In this document: positions 52,345 to 63,072 of the stretch, piece by piece
Layout: each line of letters begins with the position of its first letter
Position numbering within the stretch: the first letter of the stretch is position 1
Assembly (NCBI GenBank): GCA_025677825.1
Contig: JAIXMO010000030.1
Location: forward strand, 124,001-188,000
DNA from: Helicostylum pulchrum
Lineage: Eukaryota; Mucoromycota; Mucoromycetes; Mucorales; Mucoraceae
Reading direction: 5' to 3'
DNA: 64,000 bases
The notes under the pieces: generated by a model
The model's database searches: none
The model's input: the letters and a program-made list of their open reading frames with translations, nothing else
What the model was told of the DNA's origin: nothing
Position numbers and translations under genes: made by a program

Positions 52345-54489
52345 ATGTCTATTGAACCCGAAGTACCATACAATTACGCTGACGAAGACTCAGACGACAA
52401 TGAGGATTCCTGGCGAGACCCGCATATTTTACTTGGCGGCCATGCTACACCAACGCCTACACCACCACCTCAAATAACCCAAATAACCGCAACAGCAACA
52501 ACAACAACAACTGCAGAAGCAGCAGCAGCAACAACAACTGCGACAACAACAATGCGTTCCAATTTCCGTACTTCAATACCTACTCGTGAAACCACACCTA
52601 GCTATGCTGACCCTTCCATTGTATCTGACTCAGGTCATCGTAATCCCGCCAATTACTGGGTCTTACCTGCCCATTGTAATCCACGCGATGTCCTTGGAAG
52701 TAACTACAAGTCTCGTTCCAACGAGATTCAAAAGGCCACTGGCTCATTTATCGAATTTAACGAACGTTTGAATCAAATTGATATTTGGGGAGATAACGAA
52801 GCAGTCGATAAAACCAAATCCTATTTCGATATGATTGTATCCCGTCTTGCCGAAAGAGATACCACTAGCCGTCGCAAGACTCAAAAGTGGGGTAAACCAG
52901 AACGTGAATTAACTGCAAAAGAAAGAAAGAGAGCTGAAAAGAAACAAGCCAGATTAGATGAAGAAAAGAGATATCAAGGTTTACCTGCTATTTCTCAAAA
53001 CTATCATGGTATCTTTCCTATCCCTGATGCTTCCTTACCTATTGTCAAGTTGTTGGGTGACAATGAATCTTATTTGAATCAAATTCGTGCTGATTGTAAA
53101 GCTTACCTTTGGTATGAACCTGCTACTAATGTTATTCGTATTGCTGCTGATACACTCGAGTCTGTTCATGCCGCTTCTAAGCGTATTCGTAACTGGTATA
53201 TCCGTTGTTCTCGAAAGCCCGAAGGTGGATTAGCTCGTTTAGTGCAACAACCCTCTCAAGATTATTTGATCAATTTTCGTACTTTACCTAAAGGATTTGT
53301 TACATTTCAATACGCAGATCCCGAGATCGAAGCACACATGTTGGAAAGGCATCGTCTTTTAGAAGCCGTAACATCTGGTTTTCCGTTAGGCATTAACGAT
53401 TTAATCCGTATAGGTGAAAATACAAACAATTTGATTGATTTGAACGAGAAATCGCAGGGCACTTTATCGGAATCCTCATCTACATTAAACCAACGTAACA
53501 AGGAATTTATCGAAAATTTACTTTCAAGAGGTTTAGAAAGTATGCGTTTAAATGATTGGAATCTTCGTTTAAAGATTCGATTTGGTCAAATTTGTTTAAT
53601 TGATTATCCAAAGAAGGGAGGGTATTTAACCATTGACACTATTGCTAACAAGGTGTTCCGTAAAAAATTATTCAAGTCTGCTTTGGCTCCCTGTATTAGC
53701 ACTACTCATGTCGGCCTAGATTCATTATTCGGGTTCTTATCTTCTCCTGGCAACGCAATTGAGTTTTCAGATAATCCTCGTACTTCGTTTTCAATTACGG
53801 CTCAACAGTATCCTACTGCTGCTCCTGCTAGAATTCCCGGTCAACGTAATCCTCCTCGTGGTGATATGTGGAACACTGTTACTGAAATCTCTTTTACAGA
53901 AGATGGTCAACGTAGATTATGGAACACCATGACAGATTGTACAGATCTTGTTGATATTAGTTGTGCCGATATTGAGAGCCGTTACTCTTGGGACTTGCGA
54001 CTGCAATACGCTCGTCGACTTCCTAACGATGATATTAACTCACCTCATGAACGATTCGCTCATGCACTTCGTATCAGTTCTGATAACCGATTGGTCTTAG
54101 TTACATTTGATGACTATATTCCTCAAATAGTAACTCAAAAGACAAAATGGAGATACGGTTGGAACGATTATGTAGTAGAGATTTGTAAAGATGAGATTTG
54201 GGATATGAATCGTGTTGAAAGAACTGATCGTGAATTACCTGTGGATTTAACTCCTATCATACCTCATCGCTCTCTTTATAAAGTATCCCTTTATAAAGAA
54301 GCTTGGGTGAATCGTCTCGCCGAAAATTTAGATTTAAAAATCGGTGAGGCTCCCACTTGGACTTTGCGAGATTTCTTTGCGTCAAACAATGAGGATACTC
54401 GTACGTTAATGTGTACCGTGAAAAAATTCAGTGACATTTTGAATTCAGAAGTACCGTTATATTGGGAAGCTCCCCCTTCTCTTGTTTAA
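52345..54489 (+). CDS. uncharacterised KH-like-domain protein, intronless
   Basis: 714 residues in one exon. The N-terminus is acidic (YADEDSDDNEDSW), followed by a Thr/Ala/Pro low-complexity stretch (about residues 35-70). Residues about 105-170 have a KH-like pattern: YWVLPAHCNPRDVLGSN, NEIQKATGSFIEFNERLNQI and DIWGDNEAVDKTKSYFDMIV, where a G-x-x-x-x-x-I-x-x-x-T-G-loop would be expected. A lysine-rich helix follows (ELTAKERKRAEKKQARLDEE), then a possible second unit (LLGDNESYLNQIRADCKAYL, IRIAADTLESVHAASKRIRN). The C-terminal 400 residues look folded (LRLKIRFGQICLIDYP; WRYGWNDYVVEICKDEIW). RNA binding is an inference. A family of unnamed fungal proteins with this layout probably exists, but I cannot name it. 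Confidence 0.7.
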   Translation: MSIEPEVPYNYADEDSDDNEDSWRDPHILLGGHATPTPTPPPQITQITATATTTTTAEAAAATTTATTTMRSNFRTSIPTRETTPSYADPSIVSDSGHRNPANYWVLPAHCNPRDVLGSNYKSRSNEIQKATGSFIEFNERLNQIDIWGDNEAVDKTKSYFDMIVSRLAERDTTSRRKTQKWGKPERELTAKERKRAEKKQARLDEEKRYQGLPAISQNYHGIFPIPDASLPIVKLLGDNESYLNQIRADCKAYLWYEPATNVIRIAADTLESVHAASKRIRNWYIRCSRKPEGGLARLVQQPSQDYLINFRTLPKGFVTFQYADPEIEAHMLERHRLLEAVTSGFPLGINDLIRIGENTNNLIDLNEKSQGTLSESSSTLNQRNKEFIENLLSRGLESMRLNDWNLRLKIRFGQICLIDYPKKGGYLTIDTIANKVFRKKLFKSALAPCISTTHVGLDSLFGFLSSPGNAIEFSDNPRTSFSITAQQYPTAAPARIPGQRNPPRGDMWNTVTEISFTEDGQRRLWNTMTDCTDLVDISCADIESRYSWDLRLQYARRLPNDDINSPHERFAHALRISSDNRLVLVTFDDYIPQIVTQKTKWRYGWNDYVVEICKDEIWDMNRVERTDRELPVDLTPIIPHRSLYKVSLYKEAWVNRLAENLDLKIGEAPTWTLRDFFASNNEDTRTLMCTVKKFSDILNSEVPLYWEAPPSLV

Positions 54490-55017
54490 ATTTTTACCAT
54501 TTGAAATAAAAAATTGCTAATTTTAAATATGTGTATACACATATATGTATATATTTTTTTTGGTAAAAGCCCCTTTTTTTTCTGTATGTGAGTGTGTGTG
54601 TGGGGGGGGGGGGGGGTGGGGTTATTGATCTTGACGCAATTTGATCTGTAGTAAGGTCTAGTTCTTTTTTTTTAAAAATTCGTATTGCAGGCAGGGTCTA
54701 AAAAAAGTAGCGCGTTGGTTTTTTTATGTCTAAAAAAAGAGCTTCCTTTTTAGGATTTTAAGTTACTGAATTAAGAAAGTGTGGCACTGTAAAATTATGC
54801 CCCACCCTTCTCCTGTTTTTTTTTGTTTTGTTCTGCTCCTAGTTTTCTATGTTTCCCAAAACGAGTATAAAACTGTCAGATTACGATTATTTCGGAAGGA
54901 AGTCTTGTTCACTTCTTTACTTCTTTCTTTCCTTATTCTCTCTTTTTCTTCTTTTTCTTCTTTTTTCGTGTTCACTCACTCTATTGTATTGCTTGGAAGT
55001 ATTATATATACTTTAGA
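54490..55017. other. intergenic region with a GT/G tract
   Basis: About 530 bases. A GTGTGTG run passes into about 16 G at 54593-54620. A strongly T/C-rich stretch (about 54905-54975) precedes the WWE-like gene. Nothing else recognised. Confidence 0.6.
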
Positions 55018-55233
55018 ATGGAAAGAATTCAATGGGTTTACGCCAATGGTTGCAATTGGATAAATTTAGATGAAAGAGCTCAAGACCAAATTGAGCGGTT
55101 ATGGGTTACAGGCGCAAATACAGGTACTGTTTACAGCGTCACATTCTCTTCCAATGTATCTATTGATTTCTTACAAATGATCTTAAAGTTTAACGATGAT
55201 TTGATATACACTATTGCTCGATTAACGCTATAA
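55018..55233 (+). CDS. stand-alone WWE-like domain microprotein 1
   Basis: 71 residues, no intron. The whole protein fits a WWE domain: Q5-W6-x-Y8, W14, then Q24-I25-E26-x-L-W29, a variable loop, and S48-I49-D50-F51-x-x-M54, ending F58-N59 and I66-A67-R68. In known proteins WWE domains bind poly- or iso-ADP-ribose and occur fused to E3 ligases or PARPs. Here nothing else is attached. A TATATATAC box lies about 10 bases before the ATG. A paralogue lies 1.25 kb downstream, same strand. The second arginine of the usual C-terminal R-R pair is Leu here. Family call by pattern only; both copies support it. Confidence 0.6.
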   Translation: MERIQWVYANGCNWINLDERAQDQIERLWVTGANTGTVYSVTFSSNVSIDFLQMILKFNDDLIYTIARLTL

Positions 55234-56483
55234 ATGTTTGTTTTGTATATGCCAACATGATTTCAATTATGTATGATTTAATATTTCTCTTCTAAATGTT
55301 ATAGAAGTAGAACCTCCCAAAAAAATATATATGAATATTTAACTATAAATAAAAAAACTATGATACTCTTTTTTTCTTATACAAAAAAAATCTAACTATA
55401 ATTATTTAATAAATATGTATCGACATGTTCTTTTTTACAAGCTCATATTGTATAATTTATGTTGTATATGTATAAAAAAATGCACGTTAATTTTTTTTTT
55501 ATATTGACACGTAAAACATTCTATATCTGATCGGAAGAAGTATCTTTCAAATTAAGTACAACTTTTTTAAAAAAAAAGTGCCACCAATTATATACTTTCT
55601 TTTTAAAAAGAAACCTTGGCAAACGCCACCAACGTCATGCCTTTTGTTAATGACATAGTTGCGTTTAAGCCTCATTCCCTCGTATAGAAATTCGTTTCTA
55701 AAAAAAAAGTACTTTCAAATCATTCATGTAAAATGCCCTTTCTACAATTACCAGATACGGTAATTTGTGTAGCCACACTATCCCGACCTTTACTTAAAAT
55801 AGAAATTATTCTGGTTTTTAAGGGGAAGGAAAACAAGGTGCTTTAAGAATAGAACGCGAAATATTCTCAAAGAAAAAAAAAATGCTTGATAAATATAATA
55901 ATATTGAAGCGAGTATACAAAAGAAAAATGCGAGAAATAAAATACGACAAATAATATGAGGGATGGGTAAAATACTATAATTTTAGAGATTTTACTCTCA
56001 CATCAGGATTGGAGACATTGCTGTTGTTACCAAAAAATAAATAAAAAAATACCAGTATCAGAAAGTAAATAGGTGAATTTTAATTGGTAATAATTCAAGA
56101 AAATGGTACAATGAGTGATCGTCAGATATTGTCCATCATATCCTAAATAGAAATTCGCCAATCATCACCTTGGTTTCTTTTAACAACCAGGAAAATAAAG
56201 AGAATCTATTGGTAAATCATTCTTATGCATTAAAGAACTATAATTCTGTAAAAGGAAACCAAAAAAAAAAGTAGAAGAGTGGCGGCCATCATTACATGGT
56301 TGGTTAACCTTAATTTGGAAATCTCTTTTTTTAAGGGAAAAAAAAGTTACTAGAAGAAGAACAGTGAAAGCAACATTAGACATATAAAAAAAAATATAAA
56401 TACAGACGTAAAATTCGATCCAGTATATATTTTTTTTAGAAAACTATATATTTTACATATATTCCCTTTACCTTATAATTATC
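55234..56483. other. intergenic region between the two WWE-like genes
   Basis: About 1.25 kb, AT-rich. Small minus-strand frames (for example 56180-56383) lack support. No RNA gene recognised. The end (56439-56483) is the AT-rich promoter of the second copy. Confidence 0.55.
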
Positions 56484-56693
56484 ATGGTCGCACAATGGAT
56501 TTACGCTAACGGCTCAGTTTGGGTCTCACTCGATGTTATGGCACAAGAACAAATCGAACTGCTTTGGACCAACTTTAATTCTAATTGGATTGTTTGCCGC
56601 ACATTCCCTGGAGGGGCCTATGTTGATTTTAATGCCATGGAGATTAAATTCAATGATTACGGCTACGCTATTGCTCGCCGCAATGTTTATTAG
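56484..56693 (+). CDS. stand-alone WWE-like domain microprotein 2
   Basis: 69 residues, no intron, paralogue of the 55018 gene. Key positions: Q4-W5-I-Y7-A-N-G, W13, Q23-I24-E25-L-L-W28, Y46-V47-D48-F49-x-x-M52, F56-N57, and A62-I63-A64-R65-R66. This is the closer match to the WWE consensus (YxVDFxxM and the final RR). The two proteins agree at the WWE core and differ most in the central loop (residues about 30-45). The conserved frame with diverged sequence argues that both are real genes. Binding to ADP-ribose chains is a family-based inference. Confidence 0.65.
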   Translation: MVAQWIYANGSVWVSLDVMAQEQIELLWTNFNSNWIVCRTFPGGAYVDFNAMEIKFNDYGYAIARRNVY

Positions 56694-57629
56694 TCTCACT
56701 CCTTTTTTTTTTGGCTAAGTGCAGCACGCATTGATGCGCTGTCTGACCCGTACATATTTTTGTCCATATACTGTATTTTTCTCTCTCTATATCCATTGTT
56801 ATATTTAAACTTTTTACCTTACAATTTTTTTTACACGTATCCTATGCTCCCCAACTATAACAAACACCTTATGCCAGCTTTAGAAAAATAAATTTATGAT
56901 TTAATAAGTAATTAATATGTATTACTGTTCGTTTAGTATTCGTTTATTTCGTTTTCAAAAATAATTTACAGACTTTATTTTTAATGAAAGGCTTTCAACG
57001 CATAAAAACAAGGAGACGAGTGGCTTTCACCAGTGTATTTACCACCCTTAACCTAAGCCTATCTTTTTTTTAATCGTGAAAAAAAAAAGTTTCTGTATAA
57101 TTTTGCATTGTTTATATGTTAAAACATAAACTTTTCTTATCATGTTTTTTAAACGTCAAAATGTATACATATTACAAAAAAAAAAAAAAAAAAAAGTTTT
57201 CTTTTCTTCTCTAATTACTGTTCACAACAATTTACACTGTTCGAATCGGTGCCTTTTGTTTTTAGAAGCCTTTGCTGCGGCTATTTGATACAGACCACTG
57301 TAATTAAGCAAAAAAAAAAGTTCTAATTTTATTTAAAGACCACCATCTTTTTTTTTAAAAAAGTGAATTACTTTTTCTTTCTTTTATGTACGTATTTTCT
57401 TTTATTTTCGTACAAGATTATACTGTTCTTCTTAAAACAACCGCCATGCAAAAGAGCGCTCGTTATGAACGTTCAAATGTGGTCCGCCCGACTATGATAG
57501 ATATCAGACTACCTTTTTTTTGCGCTTTCTTCAAAACATAGAAAGGTAATACATATTCATATAGAAAAAAAGAAAGACACAAAAAAAAAGAGAAAAGGGG
57601 TATTCATTTTGTTTAGTTTTTACAAAAAA
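56694..57629. other. intergenic region
   Basis: About 935 AT-rich bases with an A run near 57176-57195. A box-B-like GTTCGAATC at 57240 does not belong to a tRNA. Nothing else recognised. Confidence 0.55.
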
Positions 57630-57935
57630 AAGAGAAGCAGGAAAACTCCTGCTCATGCTCCTACCGTTACTGCTGCCGTTCCTACTGAGATAAAGAACAA
57701 GAATTTGTCCCAAGCAATTTTAAAATGCTTTTTTCTAAAGTATATGTGTGTGTATGTTTACTTTATTTTGTAGGAAATAATCATAATTTTTTCAGATTCT
57801 GGGGAGGAATCTGGTAAACATAAAAAAGCACATACCGATGCTAAAAAGTCGAAGATACGTGAAGATATAACCAGAGACGTTGTTAAGACCGGAGATTTTA
57901 TTATTGAAAGAATGTCAATGATAGAATTATTGTAG
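57630..57935 (+). pseudogene. ambiguous coding remnant
   Basis: Two protein-like pieces. One reads GKTPAHAPTVTAAVPTEIKN, then LSQAILKCFF. After about 57780 another reads DSGEESGKHKKAHTDAKKSK, then REDITRDVVKTGDFIIERMS, ending at a stop at 57933-57935. A GTATGT..TGTAG segment between them would be an intron of only 22 bases, which is too short. No start codon fits. Probably the decayed 3' end of a gene or repeat. Confidence 0.35.
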
Positions 57936-58534
57936 TCTTTTGGTCTTTTTCTTTTGGTGATATTTTTTCCTTTCTTTTTTTTTGCATTAAGTGCCAAAAT
58001 TTCATCATCATTTTTTTATTTACTATATTCCGCATCACAAAAATTTGGAATTTTTGTTAGCCAACAAGGTACATAATATGCAAAGCACGTACAAAACTGC
58101 GAACCAAACATTTCAGATAGAAAAATAAACCCAGTAGAATAACATTACCTGACTGAGACCGCATTTTTTTTTAGTAAAAAAGTTATTCGTTTTAGCTTTA
58201 TTTGTTTACCGTTTACTGAAACTTTATTCGGTTTACAAGATAAATCAACGTTACAACAACTGTTGCTTACTATGAGATTTTTACTGAATCATATTTTTTT
58301 TACCATGCAATAATGATTTGGACTCGTTTAATCTATCCTCCGTTATAAATTAAAAGTACAAAAAAAAAAGATAATCTTTTTTTTCAAGCAGATGAGAAAG
58401 ATGGCCGTGTAACCGCGAATTATTAATTTTATCCATAAAATAAATTTATTATACAATGAAAAAGAAAATGTTATGGTAGGTTTGATGGTATGAAGTTATC
58501 TTTTTCGTCTCTTCTCTAAGTACTATATATAAAT
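57936..58534. other. intergenic region
   Basis: About 600 AT-rich bases downstream of LYS1 (which is on the minus strand). No feature recognised. Confidence 0.55.
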
Positions 58535-59875
58535 TTATGCTCTAGCAGCTTGTAACTTTTCCTTGAACAAGTTTTCGGCGCCAACCCAAACAGGGGATTC
58601 AGCACGGTTCTTCAAGGCCAACATGGTAGGTAAAAGATCGTGGGAGAACATATCAGAACTTTCTCTGGGTAAGAGAGTAGGTAAATGATCAATGGAACAA
58701 ACTTCAAGAGGATAAGGGTTAGAGGAAGCAACAGGGACAGTAGGCTTATCGAAAGTGGTGTTGATGGTGTAGACGGGAATAGGGTTGTTGGGGTTGGTGG
58801 TATCGCAAGAGACATCACAAATAATAGAGAGCTTACGTTCGCCATCAATTAATTCTTGAGTGATGAAAGGAGGAATCTTTTGGTTAAGGTAGATACAGTT
58901 GACAAAGATATCAGCTTGAACAATCTCGGGGAAGGGACCACCTTTCTTGGTCTCGTTAATATCCCACTTGATAATGTTCTCTTCAGGAATACCCGCCTTA
59001 CGAGCAAAATCACAAGCACCAGTACCGCAACGACCTAAAGCACCCATAACCATAACCTTGGGAAACTCGTTGTTGTTTAAAGCAACTAGACAAACGAAAA
59101 AAAAAAAATATGAATATTTTTGCCTTTTTTCCAAACCACTTTTTTTAAAAATATAATTTACTTACCAGCACGAGATAAACGTTCCTTGGTGAAAGAGATT
59201 AAAGCCTCTTCATTAGGGTAAGGAGTTAAAGCACCATACTTTTCCTCGGATCCCATCTTTTGGTGACACCAAACATCGATACCAACAGCAGCTCCAGCGA
59301 AACCGGCCATGTAACCGAAGGCAGCGACGCGACGACCTAATAAACAAATAAGGAAAGCCCCTTGTTTAGTTTCACAATTTTTTTCTCACGTATATTTTTT
59401 TAAAAAAAACTTACCACTAGCATCGTTTAAGAATTCGAGATCAAGAATAGTACCGTTACCAGCATCGAAACGATGTAATAACTCTCTCCAACCAGCTTGA
59501 TTCTTGAAACAATGAGCGAAGAAGATATGGGTGTGGTACAAAGGAGAATCATCGTTCTCAGGAAGTTCCTTCAAACCGACAATATAAGCGTCAGCAGGAG
59601 CATCAGTCTTCCAGCTAAGCTTTTCAACAAGAGGACAACCAACCCTATTTAAAAGAAAAACGCGATGAATAAAAGAATACAATAAAAATGGTATAAAAAA
59701 TAATTTACTTGGCATATTCCTCATCATCAAAGATACGTTCTTCAGAACGTTCAACAGTGATCTTGAAACCAGCATCTAACAAGATTTTGGCAGTGGCGGG
59801 AGTTAATGCGGCTCTATGTTCCATAGGCTTGGTTTCGGCACGGAGCCAGAGGTGAGGAGCAGAAGTAGAAGACAT
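58535..59875 (-). CDS. LYS1: saccharopine dehydrogenase (NAD+, L-lysine-forming), four exons
   Basis: Last enzyme of the fungal alpha-aminoadipate pathway: oxidises saccharopine to lysine and 2-oxoglutarate. Exons: 59875-59709, 59644-59415, 59336-59166, 59085-58535; 372 residues, the usual size. Motifs: [18 protein letters not shown] at the N-terminus, SERIF/EEYAKVGC-type segments, [37 protein letters not shown], the nucleotide-binding [25 protein letters not shown] and [17 protein letters not shown]. The first ATG is 59875. The gene stands 226 bases downstream of RAD1 on the same strand. No lysine-pathway genes are linked. Confidence 0.97.
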
Positions 59876-60100
59876 GTTGTATATAAAAAAGCAGTTTTCT
59901 TTTAAAAAAATTAATTGATAAAAAAAAAGAAAGGAAAATTGAAAATAGTACGAATATTTATACTAGTTGTCAAAATGAAACCTTTAATGGTAAAAAAATA
60001 AGATGGATAAAAGATGTGACTTTATTAAGAAACGTTTATTTTGGGGAAAATAGCATTGCATCCATCAGGGTTTCATTTAATCTCAGCAAATTTGCCTTTT

Positions 60101-61335
60101 TTAGGTAAAGTTGGTTGATGGAAGAAACTAAAGAGAGGAGGTTTAATTTGATGTTTTTCTGCTGAAAAAAAAAAAAGATACTTACATAATATTCAACGTA
60201 GTTGTCTGCTCGATCAGAAGAATTGAGTTTGATCTATTTATTTTACCTTACTAAGCATATTGTTTATTCAATCTCTTATATTTACTTACAAGAAAACGAA
60301 GAGCTCCATTCAAGTGCATCTCAATAGAAACTTCACTTGCTAAAGCCAATGCTTTAGAACACAACATAATATGCGAGTAAATATAGCTAATCAATCAATT
60401 AAAAAATTAAGTCACTTAAAAAGATTATCATTTGGTGTAACTTACAAATATGCTAATTTGCGATCGCATTGAAAACTTATGATTGATTCAAAGTTTTTTG
60501 GAATACTCGAAACTTGAAAATCATCTTCTACACCTATTACCTCAAAAGATGGATCGTCTGGTGACATGATTATCTCAATTCTTTTACTTGAAATGTCTAG
60601 TCCACTCAATGCATCTTTAAACCATTTTGCCTATATAAATATATAGTTTGTTAAATAGAGTTTGACATTATTTCCATATTATACATTACAGGTAAAACTA
60701 TTTTTTGTGAAGTATCTTGTGTATCCGTAAATTTCAAATCATCGCTTTCTTCTTCCGGTTCAAATGGTAACATATTGCATGCTATATGTTCGTTTTTATC
60801 TTTCGAAGTATGTCTATAATACAGTTTATATTTGTTTCCTTTTTTTAAAACTAATAGTTTCCGCTTTATATATTACCTTACGCCGAAAAGACTTCCAGTA
60901 CCATCATATGTAATCTCACAATAATTAGAATCATTATCAAAGGTCAGTTTTGGATCGAAACTTCCATTGTAGTGAGACTGTGAAGCTACTTTAGGCATGA
61001 CACAGGAGAAACAGGAGTTTAGTGTATCGATAGATATACCAAAAGCCGACATTTCTACATCCTCTTTAATATTGTATATATGAAAAAGATTGCTTTTGAT
61101 ATAAGCAACTGCCTTTACAGTTCGTGATTTTTCAGACGTAATGACCATACCGTCTTCATGAATGAAACAAGACGAATTCTAAAAAAAAGAGGGATCGAGT
61201 CAGTAGTCCCCTCTCCTAAGCTTGATTTTCCTTATTTACTTCAGTAATATTAACAGCCTTTAAAATAGATAGCAGGTTATCTACATTTCGTATAACTCCA
61301 TAGAACATTACTTCTTCATTTACTTCGAAGTGCAT
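60101..61335 (-). CDS. RAD1: RAD1-like subunit of the 9-1-1 DNA damage checkpoint clamp, seven exons
   Basis: PCNA-like clamp subunit (human RAD1, S. cerevisiae Rad17 type) that activates ATR-type kinases at damaged DNA. Exons: 61335-61240, 61178-60877, 60813-60690, 60630-60446, 60386-60290, 60233-60186, 60127-60101; 292 residues, close to 282 in human. Sequence: ILKAVNITE, HEDGMVITSEKSRTVKAVAY, FGISIDTLNSCFSC, EITYDGTGSLFGVR, IACNMLPFEPEE (typical of Rad1), FEVIGVEDDFQVSSIPK, SHIMLCSKALALASEVSIEM and the C-terminal NYVEYY. The last exon is only 27 bases and was chosen for its pyrimidine-rich acceptor (CTCTCTTTAG) and in-phase FLPSTNFT end; other acceptors would give longer, less plausible tails. 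Confidence 0.85.
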
Positions 61336-61559
61336 TTTGAAAAAATAAATAAATTATTTCGTTTGACTTTGAAACAAAAAGAAAACATAGTTTATAAAGC
61401 GAAGCAATTTTTATTTTTGTAACTTTCTTGGGTGAAACAAGCAGGAACGTCATTTTTTGGCGTATTAAAATAAGATGTAACAACAATTGTAGATGTATAC
61501 TATAGGTGCTCTTCAGCATCATGGTTTTATTCCCGGTGTACACCTTTTAAAAGATCTTG

Positions 61560-61885
61560 ACTATAGTATATCTCATTTTCATTTCTTATTATGCTTTTTT
61601 TTCTAGCGTGTTTGTTTTCTCTTACGTCCGTACAGAAGGATGTTGTTCTTTTTAAAAACTGCTGTGTATAAGTGCACTTATTGTCAAAAATGCTCTCCAC
61701 TCGACTGTTATATCGTATAGTTCATTATAGGAACGTTGATATTCTGTTATTTTTATTATTTTGAATCTAATGAAATTTAAGACTGACACCCCTAATGCAT
61801 TAATCATTTCGAGTCTACGATTAGATAATACTACAGAACCTGGAGTAGGATCGTCCGCATATTCCTTAGCTCCGACACCATCCAT
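61560..61885. repeat. family A partial copy 3 plus an overlapping unidentified minus-strand frame
   Basis: TTGTCAAAAATGCTC..CCAC..GACTGTTATA at 61681-61712 matches copy 1 at 25592-25630, with an internal deletion of about 10 bases. On the minus strand, 61885-61652 is an ATG-initiated frame (MDGVGAKEYADDPTPGSVVL, then NRRLEMINALGVSVLNF) that looks like protein but is short and ends in the repeat. Probably the remnant of a family A-type gene. Confidence 0.45.
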
Positions 61886-61950
61886 AAACAGAGTATTGAA
61901 AAGGCAAACGCAGCAATAACAAAACGAGATACTTTAACGATTATAAATCT

Positions 61951-62212
61951 CAGGTAAGACAGCTCAGATCATTTTTAACATCCCCTTGTACTTATGTACA
62001 TGCTCGAGTATTTAGTGAAAGGACAGATTATCTCTTATATCACCCTTTCACCATTTTTAGCCTTGCTTACAAAAGTGGTATGAATCAAAAGTCTGATCCT
62101 GTGGTAGCTTCGAAGATATTAAGAAAAGTTGCTCATTCCATGCGCCTTAATGGTGGTTTAGTAAATATAGCTGAACTTCAAGAATTACACTCCAAAAAAA
62201 AACTATGGTAAT
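61951..62212 (+). pseudogene. coding remnant without a start
   Basis: Open plus-strand frame of about 87 codons reads RQLRSFLTSPCTYVHARVFS, then DYLLYHPFTIFSLAYKSGMN, SDPVVASKILRKVAHSMRLN and GGLVNIAELQELHS, and ends at 62210-62212. The only ATGs are far inside. Protein-like composition; family unknown. It may be the other end of the element that includes 61652-61885. Confidence 0.4.
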
Positions 62213-63072
62213 GATATATTTGGAGATGATCATGAATCTGTAGAGTTATTGCTAGTAAAACTAGCGGAGAAGGTTACAATTGTTTGATATTTTCCACAAA
62301 AAAATCCTTATGTAGCCACTTCTCCTTATAAACCAAAAATTGTGTGTCCGCCGGTACTTTTTTTTCGACTGTTTACGGGTTGTACTATACCTTCTCAGTA
62401 TTTAATTTTGAAGGCTTCTAGAAGCGAAAATTTCAATTTCTATTGAAGTCATCCCATTTCCACGTTATGAGTTTGTTTCCTAAATTGAACCGTACTATAT
62501 GGTTTTGCCTTTTTTACTTCCCCGTTAGACCATGTTTTATGCCGAAATTTATACTGTGTTGTTTTCGGGTAAGATACTGATAAAATGGCCCTTAAAGATT
62601 CGACTGAAAACCTTTTTGTGACCATGTAACTATAAACTATTCGTTATCATTGCAGTCTAATAAGAATATATGTTCGAGATTGAGTGCATACGGAACTTGG
62701 AGTCATGTTACATACAAGAATTTCAGTTTTAGACATAATTTATCTACTACTTATGTGGAAGCAAACGATATTTTAAAAGAGTGAAACAGCTGCTTAGTAC
62801 ATGTTAAAACATAAATCGACCGCATGTAAAATATTTATCATATATAAATTCTTTCTACTGCCCTTTCATGTTACATTTTAGATAAAAACTACAAGTGTAA
62901 TAGAGCAAGATAGCTAACTAAAAACGGTGGCATGTCCATGAAAAAACGTCAAAAGAGGTCGTGACTTGCTTGCCGTGACCATTATTTCTAATATTGATCC
63001 TTTAAACTTTTTTTTCCTTTTTTTTTTTTTTTTTTTTTTAGATCTTGCTTTAAATTCAAACATATAAAAATA
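62213..63072. other. intergenic region upstream of NOB1
   Basis: About 860 bases with no gene recognised, ending in a T run of about 20 (63017-63040) and the NOB1 leader. Confidence 0.55.

Noticed and set aside
57225..57300. tRNA-like box B (GTTCGAATC) at about 57240
   Set aside because: No box A, no cloverleaf and no acceptor stem; the expected 5' part is a poly-A tract.
57766..57790. 22-base intron joining the two pieces of the 57630 remnant
   Set aside because: Below any plausible spliceosomal intron length here (others are about 50 or more).
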